From: Rhodobacterales bacterium HKCCE2091
GTDB lineage: Bacteria; Pseudomonadota; Alphaproteobacteria; Rhodobacterales; Rhodobacteraceae
Direction: 5' to 3'
Length of the DNA: 64,000 nt
NCBI GenBank assembly: GCA_015689685.1
Contig: WVSL01000004.1
Span: 248,001-312,000, forward strand
Position numbers and translations under genes: made by a program. Shown one piece after another: positions 17,467 to 26,927 of the stretch; the stretch's first letter is position 1; the number at the start of each line of letters is the position of its first letter. Under the pieces are notes generated by a model. That model made no database searches and was not told where the DNA came from. It saw nothing but the letters and a program-made list of their open reading frames with translations.

Positions 17467-19655
17467 GCAGGGAAGGCTACGCCGAGGGCGCGCTCGTCGG
17501 CGTGCTGACGCCCGAACCGCTCGACCGCATCCTCGACTACCGCGCGCCCGAGGGCGGCGTCCGCGAAGGCGCCTTCGTCGAGGTGCCGCTCGGGCCGCGC
17601 CGCGTGCTCGGCGTGGTCTGGGGGGCGGGGCGCGGCGACTGGGATCCGGCCAAGGTGCGTGCCGTCAACCGCGTGCTCGACGCACCGCCGATGCGGGAGG
17701 AACTGCGCGAGTTCCTCACCCGCGCCGGGGCCTACACGCTCACGCCGATGTCGATGATGCTGCGGCTCGCCACCCGCGCGCCGGGCCTGTTCGACCCGCC
17801 TTCGATGCGCAAGCTCTACGCACTCGGCGACCGGGAACCGGAGCGGATGACCGAGGCGCGAAAGAACGTGCTGGCGGTGCTGGAGGAATTCGGCGGCGCG
17901 CGGTTCTCGCTGAAGGAACTGGCCGAACACGCGGGCGTGTCGTCGGGCGTGGTCAAGGGGCTGGTGACGCAGGGCGCGGTGCGCGAGATCGAGGCCCCAC
18001 GCGACGTGCCGTACCCCGCGCTGGATTCCGCCCGCCCCGGCAAGCCGCTGTCCGCGGACCAGGAAGCCGCCGCCGCCCGGCTGGTCGAGGCGGTCCGTAC
18101 GGGCCGCTATTCCACCACGCTCCTGAAGGGCGTCACCGGGTCCGGCAAGACCGAGGTCTACCTCGAAGCCGTCGCCGCCTGCCTCGCGCAGGGTCGGCAG
18201 GCGCTGGTCCTCTTGCCCGAGATCGCCCTGACGGCGGAGTTCCTGACCCGCGTCGAGGCGCGTTTCGGCGCGCGCCCCGCCGAGTGGCATTCGGGTGCCA
18301 CCGGGGCGGAGCGGCGCCGGCTCTGGCGCATGGTCGCCGAAGGCGGCGCGTCGCTCGTCGTCGGCGCCCGGTCGGCCCTGTTCCTGCCGTTCCGCGACCT
18401 CGGCCTCGTCGTCGTCGACGAGGAACACGACACCTCCTACAAGCAGGAGGACGGCGTCGCCTACCACGCCCGCGACATGGCGGTGCTGCGCGCGTCGATC
18501 GCCGGGGCCTCGGTGGTGCTCGCCTCGGCCACGCCCGCGCTCGAGACCTGGGCCAACGCGGAGGCCGGGAAATACGCGCGCCTCGACCTTCCGGCCCGGT
18601 TCGGCGCGGCGGAACTGCCCGAGATGCACGCCATCGACATGCGGGCGGAGGACCTGCCCGGCACAGAGTGGATCTCGCCCACGCTCCGGCGGCAGGTGCA
18701 GGCGAGGATCGGCAAGGGCGAGCAGTCGCTCCTGTTTCTCAATCGCCGGGGCTACGCGCCGGTCACCATCTGCCGCGCCTGCGGCCACCAGGTCGGCTGC
18801 CCGCATTGCGACGCGCGGATGGTGGAACACCGGTTCCAGAAGCGGCTCGTCTGCCACCAGTGCGGCGAGACCGCGCCGGTGCCCGAGGCCTGCCCGGATT
18901 GCGGCGAGGCCGGCAAGATGGCCGCCGTCGGCCCGGGGGTCGAACGGCTGGCGGAGGAGGCCGCGCGGGTATTCGAGGGCGCGCGGATCGCGGTCCTGTC
19001 GTCGGACCTGTTCGGATCGGCCCGCGCGCTCAAGGCCCGGATCGAGGAAATCGCGCAGGGCGGCGCGGACATCGTGATCGGCACGCAGCTCGTGGCGAAG
19101 GGCCACAACTTCCCGCTCCTGACCCTCGTCGGCGCCATCGACGCGGACCTGGGTCTGCAGGGGTCGGACCTGCGCGCCGCGGAACGGACGTTCCAGCTGA
19201 TGCGGCAGGTCTCGGGCCGGGCGGGGCGGGCGGAGGCGAAGGGACTCGCCCTGTTGCAGACGTTCCAGCCCGAGCACCGGGTGATCCGCGCGATCCTGAC
19301 CGGGCAGGAGGAGGCGTTCTGGGCCGCCGAGGCCGCGGAGCGCGAAGCGACCGCGATGCCGCCCTACGGCAGGCTCGCGGGGATCATCATCTCGGCGCCC
19401 GCCCCCGCGCCCGCCTTCGATCTCGGATCGCACCTCGCCCGGGCCGACGCCGCGCTCCGCCGTGTCGGCGCGGTGGTCTACGGCCCGGCCCCGGCCCCGA
19501 TCGCGCGCATTCGCGGCCGCCACCGGGTGCGGATGCTGGTCAAGGCGCCGAAGGGCGCGCCGATCCAGGCCGCGATCACGGACTGGCTGTCGGGCCTGAA
19601 GCTGCCGAACGGCGTCCGGCTCGCCGTCGACATCGACCCGCAGAGCTTCTACTGA
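17463..19655 (+). CDS. priA: Primosomal protein N' (replication restart helicase PriA)
   Basis: PriA recognises stalled or repaired replication forks and reloads the replicative helicase. The 730-residue protein has the N-terminal 3'-end-binding domain, Walker A LLKGVTGSGKTEVYLEA, the DEEH helicase motif II (VVVDEEHDTSYKQ), and four CxxC pairs (CRAC, CPHC, CHQC, CPDC) that bind two zinc ions. HRVRMLVKAPKG is in the C-terminal domain. GTG 17463 overlaps the lysE stop as GTGA. The priA-aldolase-DUF484-xerC neighbourhood recurs in Rhodobacteraceae as far as I recall. Confidence 0.95.
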   Translation: MSREGYAEGALVGVLTPEPLDRILDYRAPEGGVREGAFVEVPLGPRRVLGVVWGAGRGDWDPAKVRAVNRVLDAPPMREELREFLTRAGAYTLTPMSMMLRLATRAPGLFDPPSMRKLYALGDREPERMTEARKNVLAVLEEFGGARFSLKELAEHAGVSSGVVKGLVTQGAVREIEAPRDVPYPALDSARPGKPLSADQEAAAARLVEAVRTGRYSTTLLKGVTGSGKTEVYLEAVAACLAQGRQALVLLPEIALTAEFLTRVEARFGARPAEWHSGATGAERRRLWRMVAEGGASLVVGARSALFLPFRDLGLVVVDEEHDTSYKQEDGVAYHARDMAVLRASIAGASVVLASATPALETWANAEAGKYARLDLPARFGAAELPEMHAIDMRAEDLPGTEWISPTLRRQVQARIGKGEQSLLFLNRRGYAPVTICRACGHQVGCPHCDARMVEHRFQKRLVCHQCGETAPVPEACPDCGEAGKMAAVGPGVERLAEEAARVFEGARIAVLSSDLFGSARALKARIEEIAQGGADIVIGTQLVAKGHNFPLLTLVGAIDADLGLQGSDLRAAERTFQLMRQVSGRAGRAEAKGLALLQTFQPEHRVIRAILTGQEEAFWAAEAAEREATAMPPYGRLAGIIISAPAPAPAFDLGSHLARADAALRRVGAVVYGPAPAPIARIRGRHRVRMLVKAPKGAPIQAAITDWLSGLKLPNGVRLAVDIDPQSFY

Positions 19656-19756
19656 CCTTGCCCGCCGCCTCCGGTCGCAGGCGGTCATTCAAGGTTCCCT
19701 TGCCCGCACCCCGCCGCTAAAAGGCGCGGACGTTATCCACCGGCCCCGAGTCCCCA

Positions 19757-20845
19757 ATGCCCGCAAAGATCGCCCCGCAGCCCGGCGTCATGGAGATCGC
19801 CCTTTACGTCGGCGGCGAAAGCCGGATCGAGGGGCGGGCCGATGTCCTGAAGCTGTCGTCGAACGAGAACCCGCGCGGGCCGTCCCCCGCCGCGGTCGAG
19901 GCCGCCGCCGCTGCGGTCGCGCGGATGCACCGCTATCCCTCCACCGACCACGCCGATCTGCGCGCGGCCATCGGCGAGGTTCACGGGCTCGACCCCGACC
20001 GGATCATCTGCGGCGTCGGGTCGGACGAGGTCCTGCAGATGCTGTGCCACGCCTACGCGGGCGAAGGGACCGAGGTGGTCATCACCGCCCACGGCTTCGC
20101 GATGTACCGGATCATCGCCCACATGGTCGGCGCGACCCCGGTTGAGGTGCCGGAAACCGACCGCCGGGTGGATCCCGACCTGATCCTCGCCGCGATCACC
20201 GACCGCACGCGGATCGTGTTCATCGCCAATCCCGGCAACCCCACGGGCACGCGGCTTTCCGACGCCGACCTCGCGCGGCTCGCCGCCGGGATCCCGCCCA
20301 CCTGCCTGCTCGTCATCGACAGCGCCTACGCCGAGTTCGCGGCGGGCTACGACGGCGGCGCGTCGCTGGTCGAGGCGCACGAGAACGTCGTGATGACGCG
20401 CACCTTCTCCAAGCTCTACGGTCTCGGCGGGCTCCGGGTCGGGTGGGGCTACGCCCGGCGCGACGTGATCGACGTGCTGAACCGGGTGCGCCAGCCGTTC
20501 AACCTGTCGCTGCCCGCCATCGACGGGGCGCTCGCCGCGGTGCGCGACCGCGCCTTCGCCGAGGCCTGCATCCGCGAGAACGCCGAACAGCGCGCGCGCC
20601 TCTCGGGCGGCCTGCGCCAGCTTGGCATCGCCTGCGACGACAGCGAGGCGAATTTCGTTCTGGCCCGGTTCGCGGACGCGGCCGAGGCCGAGGCCGCCGA
20701 TGCGCACCTGAAATCCGCCGGCATCATCGTGCGTCGCCCGGTCAGCTACGGTTTCCCGGAAGCGCTGCGGATCACCGTCGGCCGGCCCGAGGACATGACC
20801 CGCGTGCTCGAGGCGCTCGCCGCCTTCCGCGAGGTCGCGGCATGA
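19757..20845 (+). CDS. hisC: Histidinol-phosphate aminotransferase
   Basis: PLP enzyme of histidine synthesis that can also act on aromatic amino-acid precursors. The 362-residue protein shows KLSSNENPRGPSP, GVGSDEVLQML, FIANPGNPTGT, the cofactor aspartate D188 (VIDSAYAEF) and the Schiff-base lysine K219 in TRTFSKLYGLGGLRVG. Its stop overlaps the tyrA start (ATGA). Pairing with tyrA suggests that the enzyme serves tyrosine/phenylalanine transamination here as well as, or instead of, histidine synthesis. Confidence 0.94.
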   Translation: MPAKIAPQPGVMEIALYVGGESRIEGRADVLKLSSNENPRGPSPAAVEAAAAAVARMHRYPSTDHADLRAAIGEVHGLDPDRIICGVGSDEVLQMLCHAYAGEGTEVVITAHGFAMYRIIAHMVGATPVEVPETDRRVDPDLILAAITDRTRIVFIANPGNPTGTRLSDADLARLAAGIPPTCLLVIDSAYAEFAAGYDGGASLVEAHENVVMTRTFSKLYGLGGLRVGWGYARRDVIDVLNRVRQPFNLSLPAIDGALAAVRDRAFAEACIRENAEQRARLSGGLRQLGIACDDSEANFVLARFADAAEAEAADAHLKSAGIIVRRPVSYGFPEALRITVGRPEDMTRVLEALAAFREVAA

Positions 20846-21771
20846 CGCCGGTCTACGACCGTGTCGCGCTGATCGGGCTCGGGCTCATCGCCGGGTCGAT
20901 GGCCCATGCCATGCGCGCGAACGGGCTGGCGGGCGAGATCGTGGGCACCGCGCGCTCGGCTGAGACCCGCGACATCGCCCGGGACATCGGCCTCGTCGAC
21001 CGCGTGACGGACACGGCGGCCGAGGCGGTCGTCGGTGCCGATCTCGTCGTGCTCGCCGTGCCGGTCGGCGCGATGGCCGCGGTGGCGGAGGACATCGCGC
21101 CGCATCTCGCGCCCGGCGCGACCGTGACCGACGTGGGATCGGTCAAGCGGGACGTGATCGCGCAGGTCGGCCCGCTGCTGCCGGACGGGGTTCACTTCGT
21201 CCCCGGCCACCCCCTCGCCGGGACCGAGCATTCCGGCCCGCGGTCCGGCTTCGCCACGCTGTTCCGGAACCGCTACACGCTCCTGACCCCGCCCGAGGGC
21301 AGCGACCCCGCGGCCGTCGCGCGGCTTCGCGCGCTCTGGGAAGGCATGGGCGCGCTGGTCGAGGAGATGGACCCCGACCACCACGACCTCGTCCTCGCCG
21401 TCACCTCCCACACGCCGCACCTGATCGCCTACACGATGGTCGGCGTGGCCGACGACCTGCGCCGCGTCACCGACAGCGAGGTCATCAAGTATTCCGCCGC
21501 CGGTTTCCGCGACTTCACCCGCATCGCGGCCTCGGACCCGACGATGTGGCGCGACGTGTTCCTGACCAACCGGGACGCGACGCTGGAAATCCTCGGCCGC
21601 TTCACCGAGGAGCTGTTCGCCCTGCAACGCGCGATCCGCACCGGCGACGGCGACCTGCTGCACGACTACTTCACCCGCACCCGCGCGATCCGGCGCGGGA
21701 TCCTCGAAGCGGGGCAGGACACCGACGCCCCGAACTTCGGCCGCGGCGACGGCGGGGGGAAGGCCGGATGA
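20842..21771 (+). CDS. tyrA: Prephenate/arogenate dehydrogenase
   Basis: A 309-residue NAD(P)-dependent dehydrogenase of tyrosine synthesis. It has the N-terminal Rossmann motif IGLGLIAGSMAHAMR, LAVPVGAM, DVGSVKRDVI, the catalytic-histidine region PGHPLAGTEHSGP and the C-terminal helical dimerisation domain (AVTSHTPHLIAY, FRDFTRIAASDPTMW). It overlaps hisC at its start and the extensin-like gene at its end, each by four bases. Whether it prefers prephenate or arogenate cannot be read off. Confidence 0.94.
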   Translation: MTPVYDRVALIGLGLIAGSMAHAMRANGLAGEIVGTARSAETRDIARDIGLVDRVTDTAAEAVVGADLVVLAVPVGAMAAVAEDIAPHLAPGATVTDVGSVKRDVIAQVGPLLPDGVHFVPGHPLAGTEHSGPRSGFATLFRNRYTLLTPPEGSDPAAVARLRALWEGMGALVEEMDPDHHDLVLAVTSHTPHLIAYTMVGVADDLRRVTDSEVIKYSAAGFRDFTRIAASDPTMWRDVFLTNRDATLEILGRFTEELFALQRAIRTGDGDLLHDYFTRTRAIRRGILEAGQDTDAPNFGRGDGGGKAG

Positions 21772-23996
21772 CGGCCCGCGCGGCGTTCCTCGCGGCGCTC
21801 CTTCTCGCGCCCCCGGCCTTCGCCGACGCCCCCGCGGAATCGCTCCGCCCCTTGATCCGGTCCGGCGGCGACGCGCCGACGGCGTCGGTCGCGACGCCGG
21901 ACGCCCTCCCGCTTCCGAGGCCGGGAGCGTCGGGTGAGGACCCGTCCGGGTCCGACTTGGACGTGGGCGAGGGCGCGCTGATGCCCAACGACCTCGCGGA
22001 CGGCGAGGATCGCGCTCCTGTCCCCGGCACCCCGCGCGCCCTGCCGCCGGACCCGGAGCTTCCGCGCGATCTCGTCCTGGTCCCCGATCCCGTTCCGGCC
22101 GAGGCCGCGACGGAGGGAGAGGCCGGGATCGTGGCGCTGGAGGAGGTCGCGGATCCCTCCGCCCCGGATCCGGCGACCCGGGCCAACGACGAGGCGGAGC
22201 AGGCGGAAGGCGGAGCCCCGACCGGAGAGACGGAGGCCCCCCCGCTGCTGTCCGACGCCGAAGCCCCCGCCGCGGGCGACGCCCCCGAGGCTGTCATCGC
22301 GGAGGGGGAGGGCGATCCGACCCCGGAGCCTGCCAACGACGACCCGTCCCTGTCCGGACCGCTGGCCGAGGACGAGGGCGTTGCCGAGACGGACCCCGCG
22401 GAAGGCATCGCGACCGTGGAAGCCCCCGACCCGGCGATCCCCGACGAAGACGCGGAACAGGCGGGAACCGCCGTCGCCTCTCCGCCCGAACTGGACCCGG
22501 CCCCCGATTCCGCGGTCCCCGCGGAGGTCGTCGCGTCCGAACCCGCCGGGGACGCAATCCCGCCCGCGAACACCCTCGCAACGGAGCCGGACGTACCCGC
22601 CGCCACGGCAGAAGCAGCCCCGGTGGAAGAGACCGACGCCGTGACCGCCGGTGCCGAAAACGTGCCGCTTGCGGAGGAGGCACCAACGGCCCCGGTCGCG
22701 GACACGGCCGATTTAGCCCCGACGGCGGAGGAACCAGAACCGGCGGCCTCCGAAGAGTCCCCGGCGGTTGCGGACGCTCCCGTATCCGACGCGGAACCCG
22801 CTGCCGAAACTACCGATTTAACCCCGACGGCGGAGGAACCCGAACCGGCGGCCCTCGACGAGTCCCCGGCGCTCGCGGACGCTCCCGCCTCCGGCGTGAC
22901 ACCCGCTACCGAATCCGCCGATGCAGCCTTGGCGCCGGAGGAAGCCGAACCGGCGGCCCCCGACGAGTCACGAGCGATGGCGGACGCTCCGGCATCCGGC
23001 GCAACCCCCAATGTCGAAGCAACCGAAACCGCACCGGACGTTCCCGAACCGCTTCCGTCCCTGGCGGTCGCGCCGGGGGACGACGATCCGCGCCCGACGA
23101 CCCGGCCCGGCGACGATCCCGCCGCGCCTGTCGCAGCCGCCGCTGCGGGCGATGCGCCGTCCGACGCGCCCGGGGCCGAGCCGGAGGAAACCGCTGGCAT
23201 CGCCGCCGCGCCGCGGCCGGGCCCGCGGCCGTGGGACGAACCGCCGGAGCGGGTCGAACTCGACGGGCCGGTCGGCACCCACGAGATCACCGTGCGCGGC
23301 GGCCTGTTCGGCAACGCCGAACGCGTGATCGAGGTGCCGGCCTTCGCCGATGACGGCGCGACCGCGGTGCTCCTGTCCCCGCGCCCCGGCCCACGGCCCG
23401 AGGGGCTGGAGGCCCGCGTCCGCGCCGCCGCGACCCGGACCACGCCCGCGCGGGTCACGCAGCCCGGAACCCGCGGCCAGCTCTGCGGCCGTCCCGGCAT
23501 CGTGGGCGAGCGGCTTGACCCGATCCCGGGCCGCATCTCGGGCTGCGGCATCGCCGAGCCGGTCCGCGTGCGCGAGATCGACGGCGTGACCCTGACCTCG
23601 CCCGCCACCGTGAACTGCGACGCCGCGCGCGCACTGCAGGACTGGCTGAACGAGGCCGCGATCCCGATCGTCGGGCGCACCGGCGGCGGGGTGTCGAACC
23701 TCCGCGTCGTCGCCTCCTACGCCTGCCGCACCCGAAACAACCAGCCCGGCGCGCGGCTCAGCGAACATTCGACCGGCAGCGCCATCGACATCGCCGGGAT
23801 CGGGCTCGTGAACGGGCAGGAGCTGACGGTGCTCGGCGGCTGGCGCGACGGCGGCCAGGGGCCGATCCTGCAGCGCCTGCACGCGGCGGCCTGCGGCACC
23901 TTCGGCACCGTGCTCGGCCCGGAAAGCGACCGTTACCACCAGGATCACTTCCACTTCGACGTCGCCGCCTACCGGTCGGGATCCTACTGCCGCTGA
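21768..23996 (+). CDS. Extensin-like C-terminal domain protein with long acidic Ala/Pro/Glu region
   Basis: A 742-residue predicted exported protein: signal peptide about residues 1-19 ([11 protein letters not shown]), then about 500 residues of low-complexity Ala/Glu/Pro/Asp sequence, then an extensin-like C-terminal domain (about 560-742). The domain has LAS-peptidase-like metal motifs, [13 protein letters not shown] and YHQDHFHFD, so it may be a peptidoglycan-directed zinc hydrolase; family activity is poorly known. Within the disordered part lie three tandem 35-residue repeats (DNA 22710-23024). ATG 21768 overlaps the tyrA stop. Extensin-like proteins downstream of tyrA have usually much shorter linkers, to my knowledge. 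Confidence 0.85.
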   Translation: MTARAAFLAALLLAPPAFADAPAESLRPLIRSGGDAPTASVATPDALPLPRPGASGEDPSGSDLDVGEGALMPNDLADGEDRAPVPGTPRALPPDPELPRDLVLVPDPVPAEAATEGEAGIVALEEVADPSAPDPATRANDEAEQAEGGAPTGETEAPPLLSDAEAPAAGDAPEAVIAEGEGDPTPEPANDDPSLSGPLAEDEGVAETDPAEGIATVEAPDPAIPDEDAEQAGTAVASPPELDPAPDSAVPAEVVASEPAGDAIPPANTLATEPDVPAATAEAAPVEETDAVTAGAENVPLAEEAPTAPVADTADLAPTAEEPEPAASEESPAVADAPVSDAEPAAETTDLTPTAEEPEPAALDESPALADAPASGVTPATESADAALAPEEAEPAAPDESRAMADAPASGATPNVEATETAPDVPEPLPSLAVAPGDDDPRPTTRPGDDPAAPVAAAAAGDAPSDAPGAEPEETAGIAAAPRPGPRPWDEPPERVELDGPVGTHEITVRGGLFGNAERVIEVPAFADDGATAVLLSPRPGPRPEGLEARVRAAATRTTPARVTQPGTRGQLCGRPGIVGERLDPIPGRISGCGIAEPVRVREIDGVTLTSPATVNCDAARALQDWLNEAAIPIVGRTGGGVSNLRVVASYACRTRNNQPGARLSEHSTGSAIDIAGIGLVNGQELTVLGGWRDGGQGPILQRLHAAACGTFGTVLGPESDRYHQDHFHFDVAAYRSGSYCR
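22710..23024 (+). repeat. Three tandem 105-bp in-frame repeats
   Basis: Units begin at 22710, 22815 and 22920, each 105 bases (35 codons). Each translates to a variant of [22 protein letters not shown]. The match between units is strong in the EEPEPAA and DESPAxADAP parts, so this looks like recent duplication inside the disordered region of the extensin-like protein. Confidence 0.85.
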
Positions 23997-24007
23997 AGCC
24001 CGCCGGC

Positions 24008-25006
24008 TCAGCGGATGCGCGGCGCGGGGCCGAGCGGCAGGGGGCCGAAGAAGCTCTGTCGGTCCTCGAACACCAGCGGCGCGTCGATGATGTCGGGATC
24101 GCCCGATGCCGCGGCGACCAGCGCGAAGGTGGTCTCGAGCGTTCCCGCGGCCTCCGCCGGGACGAGGCCGAGGGCGACCAGCGCGGCAAGGATTTCGCGC
24201 CAGCGTTCCGCCCGGACCTGCAACCGTCCCTGGAGCAGCCCGTCGGCACCGACGGCCAGATCGCCGGAAATCGCCAGCCGCATGTCGCCCAGGGCGATCT
24301 CCGCCTGCTCAATCCCGGCGCTCACGGGCATCGGCCGCGTCCCCGACGCGGCGCGCGCGTCCCACGGCCGGTCGAAGCCGATCACCGCCCTCACGGTGGC
24401 CGACCCGTCGCCCGATCCGCCAACCGCGACCCCGGCGGCGAACCCTTCGCGCAGGGCCGGCGGCAAATCCGCCCCGTCGAGGTCCAGCGCGACCGCGTAG
24501 CGCGCGGCGTCGGCGTCCTCGCGGTCCATCCGTAGCCGGCCCGAACCGAGGCCCGACGCCCCCGCAGCTCCCCCCGACACGCGCAGGGCCGTCGCGTCGG
24601 CGGCGAGCGATAGCAACGCCACGTCGTCGAAGGGATCGACCCGGACCGTGCCGTCCAGCCGGTCCGACGCCACCTCCACCCGGCCGCCCGGGGCCTCGAC
24701 CGTGAACCGCGCCGGCAACTCCAGGTCCAGCATCCCCGGCCGCACCAACGATGCCGCGGCCCGCACATCGGGCAGGCGCCACGTCACGGGCGGCCGGGGC
24801 AGGTCCAGCCCGTCGAAGCGCAGGGCGTAGGCGAAGGGATAGCCGCCGACCCGGACCGCCTCGTACCCCGCGCCGGGGCCCTGCGCGGCGACCCAGTCGC
24901 CGACCGCGCGGCGCGCCACCACCGAGCCGGCCAGCCACAGGCCGGAGCCGACGACCGCCAGCACCGCAGCCAGCCCGACCAATCGCCGCAGCACCCGCAC
25001 CCCCAC
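24008..25006 (-). CDS. DUF2125 family protein
   Basis: A 332-residue alphaproteobacterial envelope protein of unknown function. It has one N-terminal membrane segment (LVGLAAVLAVVGSGLWLAG, about 9-27) followed by the family signature GYEAVRVGGYPFAYALRF and LPRPPVTWRLPDVRA. The rest is beta-rich and presumably periplasmic. It converges with the extensin-like gene, 11 bases apart, and diverges from the ChaC-like gene. Start GTG/ATG near 25006 gives a short cytoplasmic tail MGVRVLRRL. Confidence 0.82.
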   Translation of the reverse strand: MGVRVLRRLVGLAAVLAVVGSGLWLAGSVVARRAVGDWVAAQGPGAGYEAVRVGGYPFAYALRFDGLDLPRPPVTWRLPDVRAAASLVRPGMLDLELPARFTVEAPGGRVEVASDRLDGTVRVDPFDDVALLSLAADATALRVSGGAAGASGLGSGRLRMDREDADAARYAVALDLDGADLPPALREGFAAGVAVGGSGDGSATVRAVIGFDRPWDARAASGTRPMPVSAGIEQAEIALGDMRLAISGDLAVGADGLLQGRLQVRAERWREILAALVALGLVPAEAAGTLETTFALVAAASGDPDIIDAPLVFEDRQSFFGPLPLGPAPRIR

Positions 25007-25059
25007 GCTCCTTTTCGCCTTGCCGCCGACCCGGACCGGATCCTATAGCACCGTCCGCG

Positions 25060-25623
25060 ATGACCATCCCCGACCTGCCACCGATCGACAACCGCCCGCT
25101 CTGGGTCTTCGGCTACGGATCGCTGATCTGGAACCCCGGCTTCCCCGTGGCCGAACGCCGGGTCGCCACCCTGCGCGGCTGGCACCGCAGCTTCTGCATG
25201 TCCTCGATCCACCACCGCGGCACGCCGGAAAACCCCGGCCTCGTGCTCGCGCTCGATGCCGCGGACGGCGCGGAATGCCACGGCGTCGCGTTCCGGGTCC
25301 GCGACGGGGCCGAGGACGCGACCGTGACCGCGCTCAGGGAACGCGAGCTGATCTCGTCGGCCTACCTCGAACGCCTGCTGACGGTGGAGATCGACGGCAC
25401 CCCGGTCACGGCGCTGTCCTACGTCATCGACCCGGCCCACGTTCAGTACCGCGGCGGCCTGCCGCTGGAGGACCAGGCGCGGATCATCGCGGCCGCCACC
25501 GGGGGCCGGGGGCCGAACGACGAATACCTCGACAACACCGCCCGCCACCTGGCCGAACTGGGCCTGCCGGATCCCGATCTCGACTGGCTCTCGGAACGGG
25601 TCCGGGCGCTCAAGGCGTCCTGA
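25060..25623 (+). CDS. Gamma-glutamylcyclotransferase (ChaC type)
   Basis: A 187-residue cyclotransferase-fold enzyme, likely acting on glutathione to give 5-oxoproline and Cys-Gly. It has the substrate-binding loop VFGYGSLIWNPGF, RSFCMSSIHHRGTPENPGL and the C-terminal DEYLDNTARHLAELG. ATG 25060 is the first start after the divergent DUF2125 gene. A second, longer ChaC-like gene occurs at 54187-54945. Confidence 0.88.
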   Translation: MTIPDLPPIDNRPLWVFGYGSLIWNPGFPVAERRVATLRGWHRSFCMSSIHHRGTPENPGLVLALDAADGAECHGVAFRVRDGAEDATVTALRERELISSAYLERLLTVEIDGTPVTALSYVIDPAHVQYRGGLPLEDQARIIAAATGGRGPNDEYLDNTARHLAELGLPDPDLDWLSERVRALKAS

Positions 25624-25698
25624 TTCGAACCGGTGTTGGCAGGTCGCGGCATCCCCTGTAGGTTGGCGCAAGCATAACGAATGGTGGGGCATTCGCGA

Positions 25699-26925
25699 AT
25701 GACGAGCAGACCCGACGGCGCGCCCGAGCCCCGTTTCACCAGACCCGTCAGACAGATCCTGCTGATGCTGATCGTCTGCGGTCTCGTGGCGTTCGGCGTG
25801 GTCCTGATCCAGGACCAGCTCATGGGCGTGGTGCTGTCGAACCCGTTCCTGAACGGCACCATCGCGCTGGTGTTCCTCGTCGGCGTGCTGGCCTGTTTCT
25901 GGCAGGTTTTCCAGCTGTTTTCCTCGGTCCAGTGGATCGAGGGCGTGGCCAACGCGAAACCGGGGGCGGAGGCCGAGAACGCGCCGCGGCTTCTCGCGGC
26001 GATGTCGAACGTGATCCGCGCCCGCGGCAGCCGCCTGCAACTGACCACCGCCTCCACCCGCTCGATCCTCGACTCGGTCGGCGCGCGGATGGAGGAAAGC
26101 CGCGACATCACGCGCTACCTCGCCAACCTGCTGATCTTCCTTGGCCTGCTCGGCACGTTCTTCGGCCTCGCCACCACGGTTCCGGCGGTGGTCGACACGA
26201 TCCGGAGCCTGCAACCCACGGACGAGGAATCCGGCATCCAGGTCTTCGCCCGGCTGATGGACGGGCTCGAAAGCCAGCTCGGCGGCATGGGCACGGCGTT
26301 TTCCTCGTCGCTGCTCGGGCTGGCCGGCTCGCTCGTCGTGGGCCTGCTGGAGCTGTTCGCCGGCCACGGCCAGAACCGGTTCTACCGCGAGATGGAGGAG
26401 TGGCTGTCCACCATCACCCGCGTCGGCCTGTCGGCGGGCGAGGGCGACGGCGGCGGCGTCGACCGCGGCGCGATGGCCACCGTGCTCGATCACATGGTCG
26501 AACAGATGGACGGGCTCGAAAGCCTGTTCGCCCGGTCCGAGGCCCGCCGCGCCGAAACCGAGACGAGGATGCTCGACCTCGGCCGCAAGGTGGAGGACCT
26601 GACCGAGAAGCTCGGCCCCGGCCCGGTCGAGGCGACCGAGCGGCTGGCGGCGGCGCAGGAGCACCTGTCGGAGGTGCTGTTGCAGGGGCAGGAGGAAGGC
26701 GGGCTCGATTCCGAAAGCCGGATGCGGCTGCGGTCCATCGACGTGCAGCTTCTGAAGATCTTCGAGGAAATGGCTGCGTCGCGCGGCAACCACGTCGCCG
26801 AACTGCGCGAGGAACTGTCGGAACTCACCGCCACCATGCAGGACCTGATCCGCGCGGTCTCGGCGCCCGAGGAACCCCGCGGCCCGGTGACGCCGCGCCG
26901 CCCGCTCCGCCATAGCGGGGAATAG
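25699..26925 (+). CDS. MotA/TolQ/ExbB-like proton-channel subunit with long cytoplasmic tail
   Basis: A 408-residue inner-membrane protein. Membrane segments lie near residues 20-38, 52-72, 141-164 (LANLLIFLGLLGTFFGLATT, the TolQ/ExbB/MotA channel signature) and 199-221 (TAFSSSLLGLAGSLVVGLLELF). The C-terminal 190 residues are hydrophilic and largely coiled-coil. It would form the stator of a proton-driven motor with the next protein, two bases downstream. Start 25699 is preferred to 25681 because GGTGGGG precedes it. No flagellar, Tol or TonB genes are nearby, so the load it drives is unknown. Confidence 0.82.
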   Translation: MTSRPDGAPEPRFTRPVRQILLMLIVCGLVAFGVVLIQDQLMGVVLSNPFLNGTIALVFLVGVLACFWQVFQLFSSVQWIEGVANAKPGAEAENAPRLLAAMSNVIRARGSRLQLTTASTRSILDSVGARMEESRDITRYLANLLIFLGLLGTFFGLATTVPAVVDTIRSLQPTDEESGIQVFARLMDGLESQLGGMGTAFSSSLLGLAGSLVVGLLELFAGHGQNRFYREMEEWLSTITRVGLSAGEGDGGGVDRGAMATVLDHMVEQMDGLESLFARSEARRAETETRMLDLGRKVEDLTEKLGPGPVEATERLAAAQEHLSEVLLQGQEEGGLDSESRMRLRSIDVQLLKIFEEMAASRGNHVAELREELSELTATMQDLIRAVSAPEEPRGPVTPRRPLRHSGE

Positions 26926-26927
26926 CG

